This document shows positions 32,857-41,718 of a stretch of 64,000 bases of DNA, one piece after another (position 1 is the first letter of the stretch; each line of letters opens with the position of its first letter). A model generated the notes under the pieces. That model had not been told where the DNA came from. It did no database searches and worked only from the letters and a program-made list of their open reading frames with translations. A program made the translations under genes and the position numbers. This DNA comes from CAZOSF01 sp964582415 (GTDB taxonomy: Bacteria > Bacteroidota > Bacteroidia > Flavobacteriales > Flavobacteriaceae), in assembly GCA_964582415.1 (NCBI GenBank), contig CAZOSF010000004.1, forward strand, positions 1 through 64,000. The letters are read 5' to 3'.

Positions 32857-33456
32857 CCAGAAGTTCAGCATTATAATCTGTGGAATGATTCCGATGACGA
32901 AACCCAAGATCAATTCTATGGGTGTATGTGACCAAGAATGCATTCTGGAAGAGGCTACCCATCCATTGGCAAATAGGAAGAAGGCAATCAAAAGGAGCAT
33001 ATTTACCTGAAAATGTATGCTCAGGGCAATCACAAAGAAGGTTAGTCCTGAAATCCCCATTTGATGCAGACTCGCTTTCACCTTGAAAAACACCATCAAC
33101 AGCGCCGTTAGTGTGGAAAATAAAACACCCACGAAAAAATAGTATAATTCGGGGGTAATGTAAGGGTCAAATAGTAGTTTGATAATAGCTAATATCAATA
33201 TGCTTTGAAGCATCAATGGTATTTTTCGTTCCCATACTTGTTCCAATTTAATGGAATTAACCAGTCGTAGGTTCTTCAAAAGAAAATAAGTAACGATGGG
33301 AATCAGGATAGATACGATAGCGATGGCGATGAGCTTCGATTGCCAAACTTCTGGTTCTACATAACGTGGGGTAATAAGGTAATAAATAATGGTCCCCAGA
33401 AGAGGCATTAATAAGGGGTGCCATAGGTAGGCTCCAAAACGTAGGAAATAATTCAT
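32851..33456 (-). CDS. Integral membrane protein with PAP2-like C-terminal motif
   Basis: 201 residues with about six hydrophobic helices (LMPLLGTIIYYLI, LIAIAIVSILIPIVTYFLL, MLQSILILAIIKLLF, YFFVGVLFSTLTALLMVFF, LLLIAFFLFANGWVA, IELILGFVIGIIPQIIML). The element ASSRMHSWSHTPIELILGF resembles the last phosphatase motif of PAP2 enzymes (SR then His then D/E), and KASLHQMG resembles the middle PAP2 motif, but the first KxxxxxxRP motif is not evident. It may be a degenerate phosphatidic-acid-phosphatase-like protein. The ATG directly abuts the rpoN stop, so it is co-transcribed with rpoN. Confidence 0.7.
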   Translation of the reverse strand: MNYFLRFGAYLWHPLLMPLLGTIIYYLITPRYVEPEVWQSKLIAIAIVSILIPIVTYFLLKNLRLVNSIKLEQVWERKIPLMLQSILILAIIKLLFDPYITPELYYFFVGVLFSTLTALLMVFFKVKASLHQMGISGLTFFVIALSIHFQVNMLLLIAFFLFANGWVASSRMHSWSHTPIELILGFVIGIIPQIIMLNFWL

Positions 33457-34914
33457 TTAGATTTCTTTGCGAAGTCGGGCCACAGGAATATCCAGTTGCT
33501 CTCGATATTTCGCTACGGTTCTACGAGCAATGGGATAGCCTTTATCCTTTAATATTTTCGCTAATTTATCATCGGTCAACGGTCTCCTTTTGTCCTCATC
33601 ACCAATGGTTAGTTCCAAAATCTTTTTGATTTCGCGAGTTGAGACATCTTCCCCCTGATCATTTTTCATGGCTTCACTAAAGAAATCCTTGATCAACTTC
33701 GTTCCATAGGGGGTGTCCACATATTTGCTATTGGCCACTCTCGAAACTGTTGAGACGTCCATATTGATTTTATCGGCAATATCCTTTAAGATCATCGGTT
33801 TAAGGTTGCGTTCGTCCCCTGTTAAGAAATACTCTTCTTGGTAATGCATAATGGCATTCATCGTAACATAAAGGGTTTGTTGTCGCTGTTTAATAGCATC
33901 GATAAACCACTTCGCGGCATCCAATTTCTGTTTAATGAATAATACCGCATCCTTTTGGGATTTCGATTTTGTTTTCGCATCCTTATATCCCTTCAACATG
34001 TCGCTATACTCCCTGGAAACGTGAAGTTCAGGAGCGTTCCTGCCGTTTAAGGTCAATTCTAGTTCCCCATCGACAATTCTGATTTGAAAATCGGGTACCA
34101 CATGTTCAACAACGCGGTTATTTCCGGAATAAGCGCCCCCTGGTTTTGGGTTCAAACTCTCAATCTCATGAATCACGTCCCGTAAAATTTCCTCGTCTAT
34201 GTCGAATTTGGCGATAAGCTTTTTATAATGTTTTTTGGTAAAGCTGTCGAATGCTTCCTCCAAAACTTTAATGGCTAAAAGAATGGTGGGTGTTGGCTCT
34301 TTTCGCTTTAACTGGATCAATAAACATTCTTGTAAATTGCGGGCTCCTACTCCGGCTGGATCCAAATCGTGCACAATATGCAGTACCTTCTCCACTGCTT
34401 CCTCGCTGGTATAAATGTTCTGAGTAAAGGCGAGATCATCCACGATATCTTGAAGATCCCTACGGATGTAGCCACTTTCGTCCACACTGCCCACCAAAAA
34501 CCGCGCGATTTCTAAATCTTCATCATTGAGTCGATAGGTATTTAACTGTTGCTGCAAATGTTGATTGAAAGAAGTGCCAGAGGCAAAAGGCGTTTGCTTT
34601 TCCTCATCGTCTGCACTATAATTGTTGGCAGCTAGTTTATAGCTAGGTATTTCATCATCGCTTAGATAATCATCAACATTGATGTCTGTTTCGATGACAT
34701 CATTGCCTTCCTCGTAGTCGTACTCCTCATTGGAAAATTCATCCTGATAAGTATCTTCTTGATCTTTTCCCCCTTCAAGGGCAGGATTTTCTTCCAATTC
34801 CTGTGACACCCGCTGTTCAAATGCCTGGGTTGGCAATTGGATAAGTTTCATCAACTGTATCTGTTGCGGAGACAGTTTCTGAGATAATTTTAGATTTAGT
34901 TGCTGTTTCAGCAT
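33457..34914 (-). CDS. rpoN: RNA polymerase sigma-54 factor
   Basis: 485 residues. Region I is Gln/Leu-rich (LNLKLSQKLSPQQIQLMKLI, PTQAFEQRVSQELEENPAL). Region II is strongly acidic (about 50-85). The core-binding domain (about 115-300) contains DPAGVGARNLQECLLIQL. The DNA-binding C-terminus has a helix-turn-helix (DIADKINMDVSTVSRVANSK) and the RpoN box ARRTVAKYREQL near residues 465-476. It directs polymerase to -24/-12 promoters and needs an AAA+ activator; no activator gene and no obvious -24/-12 site were seen in the window. Confidence 0.96.
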   Translation of the reverse strand: MLKQQLNLKLSQKLSPQQIQLMKLIQLPTQAFEQRVSQELEENPALEGGKDQEDTYQDEFSNEEYDYEEGNDVIETDINVDDYLSDDEIPSYKLAANNYSADDEEKQTPFASGTSFNQHLQQQLNTYRLNDEDLEIARFLVGSVDESGYIRRDLQDIVDDLAFTQNIYTSEEAVEKVLHIVHDLDPAGVGARNLQECLLIQLKRKEPTPTILLAIKVLEEAFDSFTKKHYKKLIAKFDIDEEILRDVIHEIESLNPKPGGAYSGNNRVVEHVVPDFQIRIVDGELELTLNGRNAPELHVSREYSDMLKGYKDAKTKSKSQKDAVLFIKQKLDAAKWFIDAIKQRQQTLYVTMNAIMHYQEEYFLTGDERNLKPMILKDIADKINMDVSTVSRVANSKYVDTPYGTKLIKDFFSEAMKNDQGEDVSTREIKKILELTIGDEDKRRPLTDDKLAKILKDKGYPIARRTVAKYREQLDIPVARLRKEI

Positions 34915-34937
34915 AAATAGGGTGTCTTTATCTAAAA

Positions 34938-34977
34938 ATAAAAAAAATCCAGCAACGGGAAATCATCGCTGCTGGAT
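34938..34977 (-). terminator. Intrinsic terminator of asnS
   Basis: On the minus strand ATCCAGCA (34977-34970) pairs with TGCTGGAT (34954-34947), followed by a T-rich run into the rpoN leader. Confidence 0.85.
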
Positions 34978-34998
34978 AAATGCTATAATCATACCAAA

Positions 34999-36441
34999 CT
35001 AAAATTCGGCATTTCCAGGGAAGCGTGGATAAGGAATCACATCCCTAATATTTCCCATTCCAGTAACAAACTGTACCAAACGTTCAAATCCCAATCCGAA
35101 ACCACTATGGACACAGGTTCCAAACTTTCGAAGATCCAAATACCAGTACAGTTCTTCTTCAGGAATACCCATTACCTCCATTTTCTGTTTCAGCACATCG
35201 TACCGTTCCTCACGCTGCGACCCCCCAACAATTTCACCAATTCCGGGGAAAAGAACATCCATGGCACGAACGGTCTTTCCATCGTCATTCAAACGCATAT
35301 AAAAGGCCTTTATTTTGGCGGGATAGTCAAATAGAATCACTGGGCACTGAAAGTGCTGTTCCACCAAGTAACGTTCATGCTCGCTTTGTAGATCGGCACC
35401 CCATTCTTCAATGAGGTATTTAAACTTTTTCTTTTTGTTGGGTTTTGAGTTTTTCAGAATATCGATAGCTTCGGTATAGGTTAGTCGAATGAAGTTGTTT
35501 TCCAAAACAAACTTCAACTTTTCGATTAGGGCCAAACTGCTCCGTTCATTTTGAGGTTTTACCTTTTCTTCTTCCAACAAACGTTTTTCCAAAAACTCCA
35601 GATCCTCCGCACAATGTTCCAAAGCGTATCGCACAACGTATTTAATGAAATCCTCAGCCAAGTCCATATTGTCGTCCAAATCATTGAATGCCACCTCGGG
35701 TTCAATCATCCAAAATTCTGCTAGGTGACGGGAAGTGTTCGAATTTTCGGCACGGAAGGTGGGACCGAAGGTATATACTTTTCCAAGCCCCATCGCATAG
35801 GTTTCCGCTTCTAATTGTCCGCTTACCGTAAGGTTGCTTTCCTTCTCGAAGAAATCCTCCTTATAATTTACAGAGCCATCTTCATTCAATGGCGGATTTT
35901 TGGGATCCAATGTGGTTACCCGAAACATTTCACCGGCGCCCTCGGCATCACTACCGGTTATGATAGGGGAATGCATATAGAAAAAACCATTTTTTTGAAA
36001 ATAGTCATGAATGGCAAAAGCTAATTTAGATCGGGTTCGCATCACAGCTCCAAAGGTATTGGTGCGTACACGTAGATGCGCCTGCTCCCTCAATTTTTCG
36101 AGGGTATGACGCTTCGGACTTAAAATGGTGAGCTTCACATCTTCAGGATTTGCCTCTCCCAAAATGGTGATTTTAGAAACCTGTATTTCCACAGATTGAC
36201 CTTGACCTTGGCTTTCCACCAAAACGCCTTCCACTTCAATGGCCGCGCCGATCGTCACTTTCTTCAAGAGTGCCTCATCAAATTTTTCAAAATCTACCAC
36301 ACATTGAATCGAGCTAAGGCAAGATCCATCATTCAATTGAATGAAGCGATTGCTTCGAAAAGCTTTAACCCAACCTGAAATGGTAAGGGAGTGTAATGAA
36401 GGTTCACTTTGCAATAATTCGCGAATCTCTTTTTTCTGCAT
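34999..36441 (-). CDS. asnS: Asparaginyl-tRNA synthetase
   Basis: 480 residues, a class IIb synthetase charging tRNA-Asn. N-terminal OB-fold (LTISGWVKAFRSNRFIQLND), then motif 2 FGPTFRAENSNTSRHLAEFW, the ATP/amino-acid site NDDGKTVRAMDVLFPGIGEIVGGSQREE and motif 3 GFGLGFERLVQFVTG. An insertion of about 70 residues (EKRLLEEEKVKPQNERSSLA to FKYLIEEWGADL) is typical of the bacterial form. A minus-strand -7-like element TATCTTTA lies at 36469-36462. Monocistronic, with its own terminator. Confidence 0.97.
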   Translation of the reverse strand: MQKKEIRELLQSEPSLHSLTISGWVKAFRSNRFIQLNDGSCLSSIQCVVDFEKFDEALLKKVTIGAAIEVEGVLVESQGQGQSVEIQVSKITILGEANPEDVKLTILSPKRHTLEKLREQAHLRVRTNTFGAVMRTRSKLAFAIHDYFQKNGFFYMHSPIITGSDAEGAGEMFRVTTLDPKNPPLNEDGSVNYKEDFFEKESNLTVSGQLEAETYAMGLGKVYTFGPTFRAENSNTSRHLAEFWMIEPEVAFNDLDDNMDLAEDFIKYVVRYALEHCAEDLEFLEKRLLEEEKVKPQNERSSLALIEKLKFVLENNFIRLTYTEAIDILKNSKPNKKKKFKYLIEEWGADLQSEHERYLVEQHFQCPVILFDYPAKIKAFYMRLNDDGKTVRAMDVLFPGIGEIVGGSQREERYDVLKQKMEVMGIPEEELYWYLDLRKFGTCVHSGFGLGFERLVQFVTGMGNIRDVIPYPRFPGNAEF

Positions 36442-36461
36442 GTTTCCTAGATTTGAAGGGG

Positions 36462-36469
36462 TAAAGATA
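36462..36469 (-). promoter_or_regulatory. -7 element of asnS
   Basis: Minus-strand TATCTTTA, one mismatch to TAnnTTTG, 20 bp before the asnS ATG. Confidence 0.45.
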
Positions 36470-36492
36470 CTTTTTTTCTTCCCTATTTGAAA

Positions 36493-38922
36493 TTAAGAAA
36501 TGTGGGTTTCTTCAGCTTCTTCTTCCTCATTTTCCTCCATTTCATCCTCATCCTCTGTTAAAATTTGAATGGTAGGTTCCTTAAAGGTTTCTTTATTGGC
36601 AATATTGCGTTCTAGAGAAAGGAGTAGCGAAGGTAACAACAACAAGTTGGCTAGCATAGCGAATAGGAGGGTTGTGGAAACCAACGCCCCTAAGGCGACG
36701 GTACCTCCAAAACTTGAAATGATAAAGGTCGAGAAACCAAAAAACAGGACCACCGAGGTATAAAACATACTTACCCCTGTTTCACGAAGGGCAGCGTATA
36801 CCGACTTTTTAATCTTCCAATTATGGGCCATCAATTCTTGGCGGTACTTTGCCAAAAAGTGGATGGTGTCGTCCACAGAAATTCCGAAGGCAATACTGAA
36901 TACCAATATAGTGGAGGGTTTAATGGGAACCCCAATGAATCCCATGAGTCCCGCCGTGATCAATAGCGGCAATAAATTGGGAACCAATGAGACGAGAATC
37001 ATACGTAGGCTCCGGAACATCCAAGCCATAAAAAGGGCAATCAACAATATGGCTAAGGACAAGGATAGCATAAGATTATTGACCAAATATTTTGTTCCCT
37101 TTTCAAAAACAAAGGCTTTTCCCGTGATTGCCACATTATAACGGTCTTCAGGAAATATTTTGGCAATTTCGGCACGCAAATTTTCTTCGATACGATCAAA
37201 ACGCTCCGTTTCGGTATCCTTCATAAATGTAGTGATGCGAGCATACTGACCTGTGCTGTCCACATAACTTCCCAATAGATTGGTATTGTCGGCACTGCTT
37301 TTTGCATAGGAGAGAATGAAGGTACGTTCCTGGCTGTTGGGAAGTTGGTAATATTCTGGGTTGTTGTTATAATATGCCTGCTTGGAGTACTTTACGAGGT
37401 TAACGACAGAAAGGGTTTTCGAGAATTCAGGTATTTCCTCGATATACTGCTGTAGCTCATTCATCCGTTTAAGCGTGGCACCAGTCATGACTCCTTTCTT
37501 GCGTTTGGTGTCGATCAAGATTTCTAATGGCATGATTCCCTCATACTCCTTTTCGAAAAACTTTATATCAGAGAAGAACTCTTTGTCTTTTGGCATGTCC
37601 TCAATCAGGCTTCCCGATAGTCGAATGTTATAGATCCCTATGATACTTGTGCAAAGCAGTACAATGGAAAGAATATAAATGGCGATTCTATGCTCTCGAA
37701 CCATGCGCTCCATCCAATCTACGAACTTGCCCATCCACCTTTTATTCAGGTGTTTCAGGTGCTTGTATTTTGGAATGGGCATATAGCTATATACAATGGG
37801 AATGATGAACAGGCTTAAAAAGAAAATGGCCAAGATATTGATGGAAGCTACAATACCAAATTCTTTCAAAAGTTTGCTGTTCGTTAAAATAAAAGTGGCA
37901 AATCCCGAAGCGGTGGTAACGTTGGTCATCAAGGTTGCGTTTCCTACTTTGGAGATAACCCGTTGCAACGATTTGGCTTGGTTTCCATGATTCTTTATTT
38001 CCTGCTGGTACTTGTTGATCAGGAAAATACAGTTGGGTATTCCGATAACGATGATAAGCGGGGGAATGAGTGCTGTGAGCACCGTAATTTCATAATGCAA
38101 TAATCCCAATACCCCGAACGACCACATAACGCCAATAATGACTGTAATCATCGAAATGAAGGTAGCTCGGAAAGAGCGGAAAAAGAAAAAGAAAATCAAG
38201 GAAGTTACCAAGAGCGCGGCACCAATGAAAAGTCCGATCTCATCGATAATATTCTGTGAGTTCAGTGTGCGGATATAGGGCATTCCAGAGGTGTAAATAT
38301 TTACACTTGTTACATCTTCGAAATGTTCGATTTGGGGGATTAAATCGTCTACTATAAAATCCCGTCGCGCTGCAGTATTAACGATGTCCTTTTTGAGGTA
38401 GATGGCCGTTCGAACCGATTCTTTATCCGGGCTGTAAACCAAACCTTCATAAAAGGGTAATTTATGGAAAAGTTCAAAGCGGTAACGCTCCATGGCCTCC
38501 TTGGTGAGGACGGTGTCGTCGATGAATGGAGCCAATTGGAAAGCAGCGGTATCTTCCCTTTTCTCCAAGGTCTTCAGATCCCCGATGGAGAGCGAAAATT
38601 CCACCTCATCATACGTGGCTATGGTTTTGGCCAAATCTGTCCATGCTTGGAAAATTTCCGGTTCGAACAAAGTGCTGTCCTTGACTCCCAATATGATAAG
38701 ATTTCCTTCCTCCCCAAAAGTTTTTAGAAAGGATTGGTATTCTTTATTGTAGGGGTGATCGTCTGGAAGTAAATTGGCCTCGGTATAGGTAAAGCGCATG
38801 TTTTTCCATTGCATGCCCAAAAAAACGGTAGCGGCTACAATGAATAGTATAATCAGTGCTCGGTTCCTTAAAATAAACCGAGCCACGGCGCTCCAAAATC
38901 CTATGCTGAAAAGCTTTTCCAA
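36493..38922 (-). CDS. RND-superfamily MMPL exporter
   Basis: 809 residues with two repeats of one plus five membrane helices and two periplasmic domains. Landmarks are IPNCIFLINKYQQE with IIVIGIPN in repeat 1 and FSIAFGISVDDTIHFLAKYRQEL (TM Asp pair) in repeat 2, typical of MMPL/HpnN/Patched-like transporters that move lipids or other hydrophobic molecules. The C-terminus is a very acidic tail (DEDEMEENEEEEAEETHIS). No in-frame ATG precedes the first helix; the start is TTG at 38922 (EKLFSIGFWSAVARF) or possibly CTG 38928. A perfect -7 element lies 21 bp upstream. The cargo is unknown, and no adaptor or outer-membrane partner is adjacent. Confidence 0.9.
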   Translation of the reverse strand: MEKLFSIGFWSAVARFILRNRALIILFIVAATVFLGMQWKNMRFTYTEANLLPDDHPYNKEYQSFLKTFGEEGNLIILGVKDSTLFEPEIFQAWTDLAKTIATYDEVEFSLSIGDLKTLEKREDTAAFQLAPFIDDTVLTKEAMERYRFELFHKLPFYEGLVYSPDKESVRTAIYLKKDIVNTAARRDFIVDDLIPQIEHFEDVTSVNIYTSGMPYIRTLNSQNIIDEIGLFIGAALLVTSLIFFFFFRSFRATFISMITVIIGVMWSFGVLGLLHYEITVLTALIPPLIIVIGIPNCIFLINKYQQEIKNHGNQAKSLQRVISKVGNATLMTNVTTASGFATFILTNSKLLKEFGIVASINILAIFFLSLFIIPIVYSYMPIPKYKHLKHLNKRWMGKFVDWMERMVREHRIAIYILSIVLLCTSIIGIYNIRLSGSLIEDMPKDKEFFSDIKFFEKEYEGIMPLEILIDTKRKKGVMTGATLKRMNELQQYIEEIPEFSKTLSVVNLVKYSKQAYYNNNPEYYQLPNSQERTFILSYAKSSADNTNLLGSYVDSTGQYARITTFMKDTETERFDRIEENLRAEIAKIFPEDRYNVAITGKAFVFEKGTKYLVNNLMLSLSLAILLIALFMAWMFRSLRMILVSLVPNLLPLLITAGLMGFIGVPIKPSTILVFSIAFGISVDDTIHFLAKYRQELMAHNWKIKKSVYAALRETGVSMFYTSVVLFFGFSTFIISSFGGTVALGALVSTTLLFAMLANLLLLPSLLLSLERNIANKETFKEPTIQILTEDEDEMEENEEEEAEETHIS

Positions 38923-38943
38923 AGACAGTGACTAAAAGTGGCG

Positions 38944-38951
38944 CAAAGGTA
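38944..38951 (-). promoter_or_regulatory. -7 element of the MMPL gene
   Basis: Minus-strand TACCTTTG, perfect TAnnTTTG, 21 bp before the TTG start, which supports that unusual start. Confidence 0.55.
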
Positions 38952-38985
38952 CTAAAATACCTACGATACCCTAGGGTGGAACGGT

Positions 38986-40245
38986 TTATAATTTTAAGTT
39001 AAAAGTGAATTTAAATGACACATTATCTGCGGTTTTGGGAAGATGATATGCGCCATACCGATAAGCAAAGCTTAAGCCAAAACCAAAAACTATCCTATTG
39101 AGTTCAAAGCCCGATTCGGAGTATAGTTTATTCAGGGTGTGGAAATCGAGTCCCAAATGCTTTTCAGGATGGGCCATATCGCCAAGGGCGTGGCGAGTTA
39201 TAAAAACCAACTCAGGCTTCCATTTTTCGGTTAGTTTGATTCTTCGTAAGGCGTGTTTCCCTCGGAAGGTAAGTAGTTTGCTGGAAAAGAATTCTCCAAA
39301 ATACATAGTTTCAAAACTTTGTCTACCTGCTACTGAAAACCGCTCGAGAATCTCGTCCTTAGTTGGATTGTTTGGATAGGCATGATAAAGATGGGTAAGG
39401 GGAACATCGCCAAAAGCCAATGCTCCTTCCAATACAAAGTGGGAAGAAGATAAATCCTCCCTTTTGACAAAATAATCCAGCTTCACACCCAATTTCCAAT
39501 AGTCGAAATCACTTTTGGCGATCCCTTTGATTCCTTTGGTCACTTGTGCACTTATTTTTGGGAGCCCGTCAAAATATTCAACTTGTTGTTCTTCAGAGGT
39601 AAAGGAAAGCGTCCTAGGGACAACACGAATCGATAGCGTCGCTTCTGTTAGGTAATAATCGGAATACGCAAGTCCGTTATTGATAAACAAATAGTTTTCA
39701 ATTTGATGAATTTTATGACGAGCCAATAGTACATCCGCCATAAATTTTTCCGAGGGTTGTGTGGTTAGGCGAAAATTCCAGGCACGAAGCTTAAAGAATT
39801 GGGTGATATTTATCAATCGGGGCTCGAATACCGAATACACACGTTTGTCGGTGAGGTAGGCAAAACTTCCTATTTCCTGAATATCCTTGATATAATCCAG
39901 TCCTACCCAGGTTTTACTGGATGCCGATAAACGAATATTCCCCCCTAATCCATATTTATATTCATCATCTTTGAAGCCATAGGCAATATATCCATGTACC
40001 TTGAAGAGTTCGGAAAGTCGATCGTTCGTGATTCCACCAAAGCCCAAACGAAAGCTTTCATAGTTGTTGTATTTGATGAGATATTTTAGATCTACATCAA
40101 AAAAACCAATAGGGTAATATCCCGAAACAAAGGGGCTAGATTCTTTTTTAACCTTGATGGTATCGGCAGAAGTAGTTGATTCTTGAGAGAAGATTGCCAG
40201 TGGCAAGAAGCAAAGAATGATAAAAAGGATTCTTGTACTGGGCAT
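38986..40245 (-). CDS. Outer-membrane barrel protein, DUF5686-like
   Basis: 419 residues. Signal peptide ILFIILCFLPLAIFSQ, then beta-rich sequence up to a C-terminal stretch SGFELNRIVFGFGLSFAYRY, GAYHLPKTADNVSFKFTFNL, which resembles the end of DUF5686/carboxypeptidase-regulatory barrel proteins of Bacteroidota. Those are usually about 800 residues with an N-terminal beta-sandwich; here only the barrel part is present, so this is either a short member or a natural truncation. No frame remains open beyond the signal peptide, so it is not a recent break. Function unknown. Located between frr and the MMPL gene on the same strand. Confidence 0.78.
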   Translation of the reverse strand: MPSTRILFIILCFLPLAIFSQESTTSADTIKVKKESSPFVSGYYPIGFFDVDLKYLIKYNNYESFRLGFGGITNDRLSELFKVHGYIAYGFKDDEYKYGLGGNIRLSASSKTWVGLDYIKDIQEIGSFAYLTDKRVYSVFEPRLINITQFFKLRAWNFRLTTQPSEKFMADVLLARHKIHQIENYLFINNGLAYSDYYLTEATLSIRVVPRTLSFTSEEQQVEYFDGLPKISAQVTKGIKGIAKSDFDYWKLGVKLDYFVKREDLSSSHFVLEGALAFGDVPLTHLYHAYPNNPTKDEILERFSVAGRQSFETMYFGEFFSSKLLTFRGKHALRRIKLTEKWKPELVFITRHALGDMAHPEKHLGLDFHTLNKLYSESGFELNRIVFGFGLSFAYRYGAYHLPKTADNVSFKFTFNLKL

Positions 40246-40270
40246 GGTGAGGTGTGGGTTTGAGATATAA

Positions 40271-40296
40271 ATAAAGCGGCAAAAGTGCCGCTTTAT
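40271..40296. terminator. Hairpin after frr, probable terminator
   Basis: A perfect 11-bp stem (ATAAAGCGGCA, 40271-40281, with TGCCGCTTTAT, 40286-40296) around a 4-nt loop. The T-tract on the minus side is interrupted (TTTATTTAT), so termination of frr may be partial. Confidence 0.6.
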
Positions 40297-40313
40297 TGTT
40301 CGGAGGGTCTCTT

Positions 40314-40868
40314 TTAGACCGTCATTATTTCCTGTTCTTTTTTAGCGAAGATCTCATCAATTTTTTTGATGTGCTCGTCCGTCATCTCTTGAATGTCTAT
40401 TTCTAGGTTTTTTTTCAAGTCATCGGACACCTCCAATTGTTTGATTTCATTATTGGCCACTTTTCGGTCATTACGAACGCCAACCTTGGATTCCTCTGCT
40501 TCCGATTTAGCTTGTTTTGCCAATTCTCTCCTACGCTCTTCAGTAAGAGGGGGAACATTGATAATCACGCTTTCTCCATTGTTCATGGGATTGAAACCAA
40601 GATTAGCAATCATGATGGCCTTTTCAATTTCAGGAATCATCGATTTTTCCCAAGGCTGTATGCTGATGGTCATGGCATCGGGCGTATTCACATTAGCCAC
40701 TTGGTTCAATGGGGTAGGAGTTCCATAATAATCCACCATTACGCCAGTAAGCATACTCGGGGAGGCTTTACCCGCCCGTATACTCAATAATTTCTTTTCG
40801 AGATGTCTTAAAGCGTTCCCCATGGCTTCTCGGGTACTGTCCAATATCAAATCTATTTCTTCTTCCAT
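40314..40868 (-). CDS. frr: Ribosome-recycling factor
   Basis: 184 residues, the standard length. Splits post-termination ribosomes with EF-G. Recognised by LSIRAGKASPSMLTGVMVDYYG (broken here into helix 1 and the start of domain II), PLNQVANVNTPDAMTISIQP, the conserved IMIANLGFNPMNNGESVIIN and PPLTEERRRELAKQAKSEAE. It follows pyrH by 33 bp in the usual pyrH-frr order, so the two are co-transcribed. Confidence 0.97.
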   Translation of the reverse strand: MEEEIDLILDSTREAMGNALRHLEKKLLSIRAGKASPSMLTGVMVDYYGTPTPLNQVANVNTPDAMTISIQPWEKSMIPEIEKAIMIANLGFNPMNNGESVIINVPPLTEERRRELAKQAKSEAEESKVGVRNDRKVANNEIKQLEVSDDLKKNLEIDIQEMTDEHIKKIDEIFAKKEQEIMTV

Positions 40869-40901
40869 TTCTATACTTTTTTAAGCAAAAATCTATTCCC
40901 T

Positions 40902-41609
40902 TTAAAGGTTTACTTTTGTTCCAACTTTTTCGCCGGAAACGACTTTTAGTAGGTTTCCTTTGGTATTCATATCGAAAACGATAATCGGCAATTCGTTCTC
41001 CTGTGAGAGAGTAAAGGCCGTAGTGTCCATCACTTTCAGGCCTTTTTTTAGCACATCATCAAAGGTAATAAAGTCGAATTTGGTTGCATTCGTATCCTTC
41101 TCGGGGTCGCTTGTGTAGATACCATCCACACGAGTACCTTTAAGGATAACGTCGGCTTCAATTTCGATTGCACGCAGAACGGCTGCCGAATCGGTGGTAA
41201 AATAGGGATTCCCAGTGCCTCCGGCAAAGATCACAACCCGTCCTTTTTCCAAATGTCGAACCGCTCTTCTACGAATGAATGGCTCGGCAACCTCATTCAT
41301 TTTGATGGCGCTTTGTAAACGCGTATGGACACCTTCGTTTTCGAGGGCACTCTGCAATGCTAAACCATTAATTACGGTGGCCAACATGCCCATATGATCC
41401 CCTTGCACGCGGTCCATACCTCCTTGAACCCCAGACACACCACGGAAAATATTACCACCGCCGATAACAATGGCAACCTGTACCCCTCGATCTACAATTT
41501 GCTTTATTTCTTGAGCATAATCTTGCAATCTTTGGGGATCGATTCCGTAATTCTGTTCGCCCATCAAGGCTTCACCTGAAAGTTTAAGAAGTATTCTGTT
41601 GTAGTGCAT
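40902..41609 (-). CDS. pyrH: UMP kinase
   Basis: 235 residues, an amino-acid-kinase-fold enzyme phosphorylating UMP to UDP in pyrimidine synthesis. Motifs: RILLKLSGEALMG, VAIVIGGGNIFRG, GDHMGMLATVINGLALQ, VVIFAGGTGNPYFTTDSAAVLRA (as VIFAGGTGNPYFTTDSAA) and VIL KGT with DGIYTSDP. A -7 element TATTTTTG lies 18 bp upstream. Separated from tsf by a strong terminator, so pyrH-frr is its own unit although it sits just downstream of rpsB-tsf, the common bacterial order. Confidence 0.97.
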   Translation of the reverse strand: MHYNRILLKLSGEALMGEQNYGIDPQRLQDYAQEIKQIVDRGVQVAIVIGGGNIFRGVSGVQGGMDRVQGDHMGMLATVINGLALQSALENEGVHTRLQSAIKMNEVAEPFIRRRAVRHLEKGRVVIFAGGTGNPYFTTDSAAVLRAIEIEADVILKGTRVDGIYTSDPEKDTNATKFDFITFDDVLKKGLKVMDTTAFTLSQENELPIIVFDMNTKGNLLKVVSGEKVGTKVNL

Positions 41610-41626
41610 GTCGTGGTTTTCTCACA

Positions 41627-41634
41627 CAAAAATA
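41627..41634 (-). promoter_or_regulatory. -7 element of pyrH-frr
   Basis: Minus-strand TATTTTTG, perfect TAnnTTTG, 18 bp before the pyrH ATG; a TTG lies 15 nt upstream of it, slightly close. Confidence 0.5.
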
Positions 41635-41662
41635 AGCAAAAATTAGCTACAATTTGGTGCAT

Positions 41663-41700
41663 AAAAAAAGCCGTTTTGAATCATTCAGAACGGCTTTTTA
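41663..41700 (-). terminator. Intrinsic terminator after tsf
   Basis: GCCGTTTTGAA pairs with TTCAGAACGGC (one G-T pair) around a 3-nt loop, flanked by A7 on the plus-strand left side, which reads as T7 after the hairpin on the minus strand. Confidence 0.9.
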
Positions 41701-41718
41701 AATTTATATGGTTTTGAA

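Noticed and set aside
33457..34914. Search for sigma-54 (-24/-12) promoters linked to rpoN
   Set aside because: No convincing TGGCAC-N5-TTGC site was seen in the intergenic spaces, and no AAA+ activator gene is present in the window.
36493..38922. Grouping the MMPL exporter with the 11.7-18.4 kb efflux operon as one system
   Set aside because: It is 18 kb away, has its own promoter, belongs to a different RND subfamily and lacks an adaptor or channel.
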